A DNA stretch of 22,125 nt from Ornithoclostridium sp949298505 (GTDB lineage: Bacteria > Bacillota > Clostridia > Christensenellales > UBA3700), in the NCBI GenBank assembly GCA_949298505.1, contig CASFWW010000059.1, positions 1 to 22,125 on the forward strand, read 5' to 3'. Positions within the stretch are counted from its first letter, which is position 1, and each line of letters starts with the position of its first letter. The position numbers and the translations under genes were made by a program. The notes below the pieces were generated by a model, which did not search any database, had not been told where the DNA came from, and worked only from the letters and a program-made list of their open reading frames with translations. Below, piece by piece: positions 1 to 4,905 of the stretch.

Positions 1-729
1 CATTTCCGCGACGAAAATCTCCGTGTCGTCCGGCATGTCGCGCACGCTGATACAAATGCCCATAGGGGTATTGTAGCTTTCGGGTGTGGCGTAAACTCTG
101 TATTTTTTCGCGAGCATTGCCGCAAGTATGTTCTTTACGCCCGTCTTGCCGTAGCTTCCCGTAACGCCTATTCTGACCAAGTCCGTTTTTGCGTCCAGCG
201 CCTTTTTGCAACCCTCGGTATATATTCGGGCAACGGCTTGTTCTGTCGGATAAATGATCGCCGCCGCCAACGCTCCGAGCGCCGGCGAAAGCATATAAGT
301 GAGCGGCAGGAACACGTAACTCAGATTCACGCCGTTCCGGCTCAGCGCGCGTCCCGCCGCGACCGCGGCTATGCCGGCGGCGGCGCTGACCGCAAAATAC
401 GCCGCGAGAAATCTCATACACCTTCCGGTCAGTCTGAGCGGAGTCCTCGCGTGTTTTTCTCTGTGCGCGAAGTAAAACCACACGGCGCCGCCGACGCAGA
501 AAACGAGATAAAACACGTATCCGTTTTCAAATCCCCTCGCCGTGCTCACGCAGTATACGAAGTAGCAGACGAAGGCGTTGACAACGCCGTACAGAGACAT
601 TGAAACGGCTGTCTTTTTCAGCTTTTTCGCGCCGTCCGCCCTGTAACCGTTCTGCTGATAGTAGTTGACCGCCCTGATCCCCACGGTCACCACGAGAAAC
701 GCGTTAACCGTTGCCGACAGCCATTCCAT
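1..729 (-). CDS. murF: MurF-like Mur ligase with N-terminal membrane domain (partial, C-terminal part beyond left edge)
   Basis: The frame is open from an ATG at 729 to the left edge (243 codons, no stop). Residues 1-165 or so are hydrophobic, with about four predicted membrane stretches (for example near 5-20, 45-62, 72-88 and 108-155), and then a Mur-ligase ATP-binding loop appears: GVTGSYGKTGVKN at about residues 188-200. It is followed by TPESYNTPMGI and FVAEM, which match the MurF central domain. MurF joins D-Ala-D-Ala to UDP-MurNAc-tripeptide in peptidoglycan synthesis. A membrane-anchored N-terminus in place of the usual soluble substrate-binding domain is seen in some clostridial Mur ligases. 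The residue after GKT is Gly, where Ser or Thr is usual. The start lies 26 nt inside the hydrolase gene, and GGTAAG just before the ATG is a weak ribosome site. Since only the front is visible, it could be another Mur ligase family member. Confidence 0.72.
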   Translation of the reverse strand, partial: MEWLSATVNAFLVVTVGIRAVNYYQQNGYRADGAKKLKKTAVSMSLYGVVNAFVCYFVYCVSTARGFENGYVFYLVFCVGGAVWFYFAHREKHARTPLRLTGRCMRFLAAYFAVSAAAGIAAVAAGRALSRNGVNLSYVFLPLTYMLSPALGALAAAIIYPTEQAVARIYTEGCKKALDAKTDLVRIGVTGSYGKTGVKNILAAMLAKKYRVYATPESYNTPMGICISVRDMPDDTEIFVAEM

Positions 730-1447
730 AACTTACCTCCGAAGCGAATTTTTCCGTTATCGCGGCGTAACGCGGCAGTTCCGCAAGGTAGCAGAAGTGA
801 CCGCCGTCAAACGTGACGACCGCGCTGTCCTTTATCAGTCTGCAAAAACGCTTCGCCATATAAAACGGAGTGTCCTTGTCCTCTTTTCCCCAGACGATGA
901 GCGTGGGACAGCATATCCTCGAACACTCCCTTTCGGTATACCTGTTAACCACGTTTACGAAAGTCTCCTTCATCGGGGCGGAAAGCGCCCTGTAATCAGC
1001 AGAACCGCACGCCGAAACGTCCAGCCCGAGCTTTCTCCTTATCTTGTATGAATATACTTTGAAACAATATCTGAAACCGCGTCTCGGTTTTAACCCCGCT
1101 CCGTCGGTAATTATAAATCCGGAAACTCTTTCCGGGTGATTCGCCGCAATGTAGGCGCCCACTCTGCACCCGAATGAATGACCGACGAGCACCGCCTTTT
1201 TCACACCCGTTTCGTCCATAAGCGCGAGCGTCTTTTCAGCGTAATCCTCGACAGTTTTCACTCCGTCAAGCGGCGACTTGCCGAACCCGGGAAAATCGAA
1301 AAGCAAGCTGTTGACTTTCTTCAACCTTTGAGCGACGGGCAAAAAAGAAAGAACGCCTCCGCCCCAGCCGTGCAAAAACACGACGTCGGGCGCGCCGTCC
1401 TTACCGCATATGATATGTTCGTAATAAAGGTTATTCCTGCTTAAAAT
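704..1447 (-). CDS. Alpha/beta-fold hydrolase, probable AUU start
   Basis: An alpha/beta hydrolase of unknown substrate. The oxyanion motif HGWGG, the nucleophile elbow VLVGHSFG (Ser), the acid in VWGKEDKDTP (Asp) and the final GGH (His) are all present in order. The family normally has 20-30 residues before HGWGG. The first ordinary start codon, GTG at 1381, lies only three residues before that motif and would cut the first beta strand. The frame is open upstream to a TGA at 1466-1468 with no ATG, GTG or TTG. It contains an ATT at 1445-1447, 8 nt after a perfect GGAGG (1456-1460 on the complement). I therefore infer an AUU start, giving 20 extra residues (ILSRNNLYYEHIICGKDGAP). The gene overlaps the end of rimI by 17 nt and runs into murF, so it is translationally coupled to both. 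The hydrolase fold is certain; the start is inferred. Confidence 0.85.
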   Translation of the reverse strand: MLSRNNLYYEHIICGKDGAPDVVFLHGWGGGVLSFLPVAQRLKKVNSLLFDFPGFGKSPLDGVKTVEDYAEKTLALMDETGVKKAVLVGHSFGCRVGAYIAANHPERVSGFIITDGAGLKPRRGFRYCFKVYSYKIRRKLGLDVSACGSADYRALSAPMKETFVNVVNRYTERECSRICCPTLIVWGKEDKDTPFYMAKRFCRLIKDSAVVTFDGGHFCYLAELPRYAAITEKFASEVSYGMAVGNG

Positions 1448-1895
1448 TGTCGTTACCTCCGACGTTCAACCAATAGATTATCGCGTCTTCGGTATTCTGA
1501 TAAAATTTCTTCCTTATTCCTCCGACTTTAAAGCCGAAGCTTTCGTAAAGTCCTCTCGCTGCCGCGTTGGAACTTCTGACTTCCAGGGTCAGACCATTCA
1601 GACCGTAAAGCGAAGCGGTGTAGACCATGTCTCTTATCAACGCTTTTCCTATACCCCTGCCACGCAGGTCTTCCCTGACGGCGACGTTGTTGACGTATCC
1701 GTCTCCGCAGACGACGTTGTAACTGTAATAACCCGCTACTTTTCCGTCGTCGTCGACGATAACTCTTGCGACCACGCCGTATCTGCCGGCGATCTCTTCG
1801 ATCTGTGTTTCACTCCACGGCTCGGAAAAAGACGCTTTTTCTATATCGGCGATCTCTTTTGCCTGCTCTTTTACCATGTCAGTCGCTTCAGTCAC
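1431..1895 (-). CDS. rimI: Ribosomal-protein-alanine N-acetyltransferase RimI (GNAT)
   Basis: A 154-residue GNAT-fold acetyltransferase. The acetyl-CoA loop appears as REDLRGRGIGKAL after the beta-4 strand NNVAV. The family ending NAAARGLYESFGFKVGGIRKKFY is nearly textbook for RimI, which acetylates the N-terminal alanine of ribosomal protein S18; some RimI enzymes have wider targets. The best start is GTG at 1895, overlapping the tsaB stop, because GAGAGG lies at a good distance upstream. The internal ATG at 1877 has no ribosome site. rimI beside tsaB and tsaE is a common arrangement in Firmicutes. Transcription comes from the tsaE promoter. Within GNAT families, substrate assignment rests on this context and on the typical length. 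Confidence 0.9.
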   Translation of the reverse strand: MTEATDMVKEQAKEIADIEKASFSEPWSETQIEEIAGRYGVVARVIVDDDGKVAGYYSYNVVCGDGYVNNVAVREDLRGRGIGKALIRDMVYTASLYGLNGLTLEVRSSNAAARGLYESFGFKVGGIRKKFYQNTEDAIIYWLNVGGNDNFKQE

Positions 1896-2472
1896 CGTCT
1901 TTCATCCTCTCAGCCTGAGATTTTTTCAGATATACGGGAGAAAGGTTCTTTTCGAAAAGCCCCTTTTCAGCCCGTGCCGCCGCCATTCCGATCAGATTTT
2001 TGCCGCTGACAGGCAGAGACTGATAAGTTACGCTGACATTGTATGCCTCGAGCTGAGATTTGGTTACACTCGTTTCCCAGACTACGTTGTCGACGCTTCC
2101 GGAATACATCGCCGCGTAAAAATTGTCGTTTCTCGCGTCTATCGCGGTAATGAAATCTCCCGTCATCCCGTACCCGATCAGCGCAAGCGCGTCTACCGCC
2201 ACGACAGGTTTTGACAGCGCGAGAGAAAACGCTTTGACCGTTGAAACTCCCACTCTTATCCCCATGAAAGATCCGGGACCCGCGACCGCCGCGAATACGT
2301 CGATATCCCCGAGCTTTGCGTTGAGTTCCGCAAGCACCCCGTCCACATATTGCAATATCAGCCCGTTGTGCTTTTTCAGCCCGTCTCCGCTCATCTTCTC
2401 AGCATATCTGCCGTTCACTCTTGCACAAACGAGCAGTCTTTCCGTTGTGCTGTCAATCGCCAATATATTCAT
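1888..2472 (-). CDS. tsaB: tRNA t6A synthesis protein TsaB (YeaZ)
   Basis: A 194-residue protein of the ASKHA (actin-like ATPase/Kae1) superfamily. It opens with MNILAIDSTTERLLVC and has the YeaZ signature AAVAGPGSFMGIRVGVSTVKAF, followed by KPVVAVDALALIG. TsaB is the non-catalytic partner that, with TsaD and TsaE, attaches the threonylcarbamoyl group to A37 of tRNAs reading ANN codons. tsaD is not in the window. The start overlaps the tsaE end by 20 nt and the stop overlaps the rimI start, so the genes are likely translationally coupled. The C-terminal part (about 130-194) is shorter than in the E. coli protein, which is normal for Firmicutes. Confidence 0.93.
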   Translation of the reverse strand: MNILAIDSTTERLLVCARVNGRYAEKMSGDGLKKHNGLILQYVDGVLAELNAKLGDIDVFAAVAGPGSFMGIRVGVSTVKAFSLALSKPVVAVDALALIGYGMTGDFITAIDARNDNFYAAMYSGSVDNVVWETSVTKSQLEAYNVSVTYQSLPVSGKNLIGMAAARAEKGLFEKNLSPVYLKKSQAERMKDGD

Positions 2473-2869
2473 CGTCTATTTCAAACTCCCTGAGATTGCC
2501 GCCGAGCGACGTGACGTTGATCACGATCGGATCTTTTACGTCGTCGAATTTGTTCCACTCCGCAACCACCACGCCGCCGCGGTAGAAATACTCCTCAAGC
2601 CCCAGTTCGTACACTTCGTCCGCGTCAGAGACTCTGTACATGTCGAAATGAAAAAGCGGAAGTCTGCCTTCGTATTCCCTGACGTAAGTGAACGTGGGAG
2701 AAGTGACCGTTTCTTCAACGCCGAGAGCCTTCGCAAGCCCCTTGGTGAAAGTGGTCTTGCCCGCACCGAGATCGCCGTTGAGAAGTATGACTTCGCCGCC
2801 CTTCAGCCTGTCCGCAACGCGCTTTGCAAACGCATAAGTTTCTTTTTCGGAATGAGACAAAAATTTCAT
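2453..2869 (-). CDS. tsaE: tRNA t6A synthesis ATPase TsaE (YjeE)
   Basis: A 138-residue P-loop ATPase. The Walker A motif GDLGAGKTTFTKGLAKALG begins at residue 32, followed by the family motif SPTFTYVREYEG and the LFHFDMYRV strand. TsaE binds the TsaB-TsaD heterodimer and is needed for turnover in tRNA t6A37 synthesis. It is the first gene of the operon. The ATG at 2869 has no Shine-Dalgarno sequence; it sits 6 nt after a consensus TATAAT, so the message is probably leaderless. No better downstream start exists, because Walker A follows at once and the length matches the family. Confidence 0.93.
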   Translation of the reverse strand: MKFLSHSEKETYAFAKRVADRLKGGEVILLNGDLGAGKTTFTKGLAKALGVEETVTSPTFTYVREYEGRLPLFHFDMYRVSDADEVYELGLEEYFYRGGVVVAEWNKFDDVKDPIVINVTSLGGNLREFEIDDEYIGD

Positions 2870-2875
2870 ATTTTG

Positions 2876-2904
2876 ATTATATACCGCTTGACAACATTTT
2901 GCAA
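2876..2904 (-). promoter_or_regulatory. Promoter of tsaE-tsaB-rimI-hydrolase-murF operon
   Basis: Read on the complement, a -35 TTGCAA (2899-2904), a 17-nt spacer and a perfect -10 TATAAT (2876-2881). The predicted start point, about 7 nt after the -10, falls on the tsaE ATG (2869). It is interlocked with the ribU promoter on the other strand. Confidence 0.75.
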
Positions 2905-2916
2905 TCGTTTCATAAT
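2888..2916 (+). promoter_or_regulatory. Promoter of FMN riboswitch-ribU
   Basis: A perfect -35 TTGACA (2888-2893), a 17-nt spacer and -10 CATAAT (2911-2916). The predicted start is near 2923, just before the 5' edge of the FMN aptamer. The -35 lies inside the spacer of the divergent tsaE promoter, and the tsaE -35 lies inside this spacer. Confidence 0.8.
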
Positions 2917-2927
2917 GTTATAGAACA

Positions 2928-3046
2928 CTTTGAGGGTGGGTGAAATTCCCCACCGGCGGTAAAGTCCGCAAACGCTGCAAATAACTCAATAGGCGGCGCC
3001 GAAAGGGTGAAATTCCCTTACCGACGGTAAAGTCCGGATAAGAAAG
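2928..3046 (+). ncRNA. FMN riboswitch (RFN element)
   Basis: The hallmark RFN blocks are all here: GGGTGAAATTCCCC with ACCGGCGGT (2935-2960), AGTCCGC (2963-2969), then GGGTGAAATTCCC, ACCGACGGT and AGTCCGGAT (3005-3039). The P1 closing helix pairs CTTT (2928-2931) with AAAG (3043-3046). FMN binding represses riboflavin genes and transporters. There is no terminator hairpin between aptamer and ATG (8 nt). The ribosome site AAGG of ribU lies in the 3' strand of P1, so control is likely at translation, by ligand-stabilised masking of the ribosome site. The P3 arm is very short compared with most members. Confidence 0.95.
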
Positions 3047-3054
3047 GATGTTTT

Positions 3055-3786
3055 ATGACCAATAAGTTTCACTACTCGCGTTCGCGTTATATCGCGTTCA
3101 CAGCTATTTTTGCAGCACTATCCACGGCACTTATGTTTCTGAGCTTCGGCGTACCCTTTATGCCGTCTTTTCTCAAACTCGACTTCTCGGAAGTTCCCGC
3201 GTTGATCGCGGCATACTCGCTTGGTCCGGTGTCAGGCATAATCGTCTGCCTTGTAAAAAACCTTATAAATATGACGGCTTCAACAACGGGATGCGTGGGA
3301 GAACTTTCCAATTTCCTGCTCGGCTGCATGTTCGTCGTACCTGCGGGAATCATCTACAAGTACAAGAGAAACCGCGTCGGCGCGCTGATCGGAGCGCTCG
3401 TCGGTTCTGTTGTAATGGGACTCGGCAGTCTTCTGACCAACTATTACATCGTCTACCCCGTCTATTACAATTTCCTGCCGTACGAAGCGATCCTCGGCAT
3501 GTACCAGGCGCTTTATCCCAAGGTGAACGATCTGTGGGATTGTCTGCTCATATTCAACCTGCCTTTCACGATAATGAAAGGTCTGCTCTGCGCGCTGATA
3601 ACCTTCGTCATCTACAAGCCCGTTAGCATGGTGATGAAAACGGTAGAAAGCAAGTTCCTGATCATCAGCCGCAAGAAGGAATACGAACTCAACAAAAAGC
3701 GCGTCGCCGCCGTTGTGATCAACGAATACAAGGATCCTGCCGGTTACGAGAAAAACCCGTCTTCTGCGCCCGGGCAGAACGGATAA
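3055..3786 (+). CDS. ribU: Riboflavin ECF transporter S component RibU
   Basis: A 243-residue membrane protein with about five or six hydrophobic segments. It has the RibU signature LKLDFSEVPALIAAYSLGPVSG, followed by KNLINM, and LSNFLLGCMFVVPAGIIY. RibU is the substrate-binding S subunit of an energy-coupling-factor importer and needs the shared EcfA/A'/T module, which is not in this window. The FMN riboswitch directly upstream independently supports riboflavin as the substrate. It is longer than the usual 180-210 residues because of a charged, Lys-rich C-terminal tail after about residue 190. It is monocistronic: no gene follows on the same strand before the tRNA promoter, and I see no clear terminator behind it. 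Confidence 0.95.
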   Translation: MTNKFHYSRSRYIAFTAIFAALSTALMFLSFGVPFMPSFLKLDFSEVPALIAAYSLGPVSGIIVCLVKNLINMTASTTGCVGELSNFLLGCMFVVPAGIIYKYKRNRVGALIGALVGSVVMGLGSLLTNYYIVYPVYYNFLPYEAILGMYQALYPKVNDLWDCLLIFNLPFTIMKGLLCALITFVIYKPVSMVMKTVESKFLIISRKKEYELNKKRVAAVVINEYKDPAGYEKNPSSAPGQNG

Positions 3787-3888
3787 ACGGGATTTCCGCT
3801 GTTTTACGTAGGATATCACGCGTTTTCCTTCGGTCAGCGGCACGGTCCTTCCGCAAAATAAATATTTGAAAAATTATGCTTATCATAA

Positions 3889-3917
3889 TTGACAAAAGGC
3901 GATTATTTTAGTAAAAT
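3889..3917 (+). promoter_or_regulatory. Promoter of tRNA-Thr/tRNA-Pro operon
   Basis: Perfect -35 TTGACA (3889-3894), a 17-nt spacer and -10 TAAAAT (3912-3917). The predicted start near 3924 leaves about 9 nt of 5' leader before tRNA-Thr. A 7-bp inverted repeat, AATTATG/CATAATT (3872-3890), abuts and overlaps the -35. The rest of the 3787-3888 gap shows no gene or clear terminator. Confidence 0.85.
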
Positions 3918-3932
3918 AAATTAGCTTGATAA

Positions 3933-4008
3933 GCTGATGTGGCTCAGTCGGTAGAGCAATTCACTCGTAATGAATAGGTCGGCGGTTCGAATCCGCCCAT
4001 CAGCTCCA
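3933..4008 (+). tRNA. tRNA-Thr (anticodon CGU)
   Basis: A 76-nt cloverleaf with acceptor GCTGATG/CATCAGC, D arm GGCTCAGTCGGTAGAGC, anticodon stem ATTCA/TGAAT around loop CTCGTAA (anticodon CGU, codon ACG), T arm GGCGG-TTCGAAT-CCGCC, discriminator T and encoded CCA. ACG-reading threonine tRNAs are substrates of the t6A pathway encoded nearby. Confidence 0.97.
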
Positions 4009-4015
4009 CAATAAG

Positions 4016-4043
4016 AACTTACGCCTGTCGTAAGTTTTTATTT
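4016..4043 (+). terminator. Hairpin with weak T-tract between the two tRNAs
   Basis: 8-bp stem AACTTACG/CGTAAGTT (4016-4023 and 4029-4036), loop CCTGT, then TTTATTT. It may be a partial terminator lowering tRNA-Pro relative to tRNA-Thr, or a processing signal. There is no separate promoter between the tRNAs. Confidence 0.55.
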
Positions 4044-4120
4044 CGAGGTGTAGCGCAGTTTGGTAGCGCGCTTGGTTCGGGACCAAGAGGCCGCTGGTTC
4101 AAATCCAGTCACCTCGACCA
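4044..4120 (+). tRNA. tRNA-Pro (anticodon CGG)
   Basis: A 77-nt cloverleaf with acceptor CGAGGTG/CACCTCG, anticodon stem CTTGG/CCAAG around loop TTCGGGA (anticodon CGG, codon CCG), T arm CTGG-TTCAAAT-CCAG, discriminator A and encoded CCA. Its 3' half is the source of the inverted and direct repeats that follow. It is the second gene of the operon from the promoter at 3889. Confidence 0.97.
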
Positions 4121-4194
4121 ACAAATTAGCAACGGCAAAAGTCGTTGCTAATTTTTCGGTCAAAGGATGACTGGATTTACCAGCGGCTCTGGTC
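4081..4194. repeat. Long inverted repeat: tRNA-Pro 3' half mirrored around its terminator
   Basis: The left arm (4081-4134) is tRNA-Pro from the anticodon stem to CCA plus the terminator's 5' strand. The right arm (4143-4194), read on the complement, gives GACC-AGAG-CCGCTGG-T-AAATCCAGTCA, then a short divergent stretch, GACC and the terminator strand. The arms match with only a few indels and substitutions. The right arm is therefore a near-complete antisense copy of the tRNA 3' half. Confidence 0.9.
4123..4156 (+). terminator. Rho-independent terminator of the tRNA operon
   Basis: 12-bp perfect stem AAATTAGCAACG/CGTTGCTAATTT (4123-4134, 4143-4154), 8-nt loop GCAAAAGT, with a T-run to 4156. 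It begins 2 nt after the tRNA CCA and forms the centre of the larger inverted repeat 4081-4194. Confidence 0.85.
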
Positions 4195-4223
4195 AGTAAC
4201 AAGTGTCGCTCTTATAACCAGGG

Positions 4224-4260
4224 TTCCCAAAAAGCAAAGCGCAAGCATGCTTTTTGGGAA
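4224..4260. repeat. 13-bp perfect hairpin, unknown role
   Basis: Stem TTCCCAAAAAGCA (4224-4236) / TGCTTTTTGGGAA (4248-4260) with 11-nt loop AAGCGCAAGCA. On the plus strand the 3' strand carries five T and could act as a terminator. A decayed copy of the same hairpin lies at about 4547-4580. Confidence 0.8.
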
Positions 4261-4266
4261 AAAGGA

Positions 4267-4325
4267 GGCACGGAGTGCGTAGACGAACATTGTTTAAACA
4301 ATGTGAGCGACAAGCCGACCGTGCC
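4267..4325. repeat. Nested palindrome element
   Basis: Outer arms GGCACGG (4267-4273) and CCGTGCC (4319-4325) enclose a perfect 18-bp palindrome, ACATTGTTTAAACAATGT (4287-4304). It contains no plausible reading frame. It looks like a short repetitive or mobile palindromic unit; I cannot place it in a named family from sequence alone. Confidence 0.65.
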
Positions 4326-4330
4326 GACGC

Positions 4331-4449
4331 GGTTCGGGACCAGAGGCCGCTGCTGACGCTCGTCGTTAAGAATGTCTTATGCAGGTAGGCTCCTCGCTAT
4401 TCCGTCGCGCACCTATGTGCGCTCCTTACAAATCCAGTCACCTCGACCA
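4331..4449 (+). pseudogene. Broken tRNA-Pro 3' half with 77-nt insert
   Basis: 4331-4352 repeats the tRNA-Pro anticodon loop to T stem (4074-4096) with one base missing, and 4430-4449 repeats the tRNA 3' end exactly (AAATCCAGTCACCTCGACCA). Between them, 4353-4429 replaces the four bases GTTC of the T arm. The insert carries a small hairpin, GCGCAC/GTGCGC (4407-4422). No 5' half (acceptor or D arm) is present, so this cannot make a tRNA. Confidence 0.85.
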
Positions 4450-4580
4450 AAAAATTAGCAACGGCAAAAGTCGTTGCTAATTTTTTCGGTCAAAGGATGA
4501 CTGGATTTACCAGCGGCTCTGGTCCAGCCAGTGTGCTCTTTTGATCAGGGCTCCCGAAAAGCAAAGCGTAAGCGTGCTTA
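4430..4580. repeat. Second direct copy of the tRNA-Pro 3'-end/terminator/antisense block
   Basis: It repeats 4101-4253 in the same orientation. The first 95 nt differ at only about two positions: an A in place of the C after CCAA, and one extra T in the terminator tract. The remainder, through the hairpin at 4547-4580, is more diverged. It includes a second complete terminator stem (AAATTAGCAACG/CGTTGCTAATTT) and a second antisense arm ending CAGCGGCTCTGGTCC (4511-4525). Confidence 0.9.
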
Positions 4581-4591
4581 AAAAAACGTAC

Positions 4592-4660
4592 TCAATAGTC
4601 GAACCCTTCGATTAGTTCTTCAAACGCAATGTTGAAAATTTTGAGAATTTTTATATCGAA
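4592..4660 (-). pseudogene. 3' remnant of an XRE-family regulator gene
   Basis: On the complement, a 22-codon tail ending at TGA (4592-4594) reads IKILKIFNIAFEELIEGFDY. This is the last helix of a Cro/C1-type HTH protein, and it aligns with the C-terminus of the intact regulator nearby (IEMLRKLGAIFGISLEDLING). Upstream the frame runs into a hairpin with no HTH sequence, so only the tail survives. Confidence 0.65.
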
Positions 4661-4691
4661 ATTAAAAAGTACGGCGCAAAAACGCCGTACT
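4661..4691 (-). terminator. Terminator-like hairpin, minus orientation
   Basis: 9-bp GC-rich stem AGTACGGCG/CGCCGTACT (4668-4676, 4683-4691) with a 6-nt loop. On the complement it is followed by TTTTTAAT, on the plus strand only by CTTT, so it works best for minus-strand transcripts. No minus-strand gene now lies upstream of it. The 4692-4830 stretch is AT-rich with no gene that I can support. Confidence 0.6.
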
Positions 4692-4833
4692 CTTTAGAAA
4701 AAGCGCGTTTACGTATAATAAACGCAGAGAAAGTCACATTTATGCAAATTTTGTTTATTACCAGCAGTTAACCACTTGTTTCTATATACTACCGGTTATT
4801 TTTTATATCTTTACTCATTTTCGAACTTATTTT

Positions 4834-4884
4834 ACTAGATAAATTGTCTAGTGTCAAGACATTTTGTCTAGTTTGTTTTAATAT
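4834..4884 (+). promoter_or_regulatory. Operator-like repeats and probable promoter of the XRE gene
   Basis: TTGTCTAGT occurs twice (4844-4852 and 4864-4872), 20 nt apart, about two helical turns. An inverted ACTAGA (4834-4839) faces the first copy, and TGTC-AA-GACA (4852-4861) lies between them. A plausible promoter, AAGACA (4856-4861)-17 nt-TAATAT (4879-4884), overlaps the repeats, as expected for an autorepressor site. Confidence 0.55.
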
Positions 4885-4905
4885 TAAAATGAACGGACAA
4901 ATTAT

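Noticed and set aside
3280..3843. Minus-strand open frame (187 codons) antisense to ribU
   Set aside because: It has no motif or ribosome site, and ribU with its riboswitch fully explains the region.
4121..4600. CRISPR array
   Set aside because: The repeats are two large units with inverted arms; there are no short regularly spaced repeats and no cas gene.
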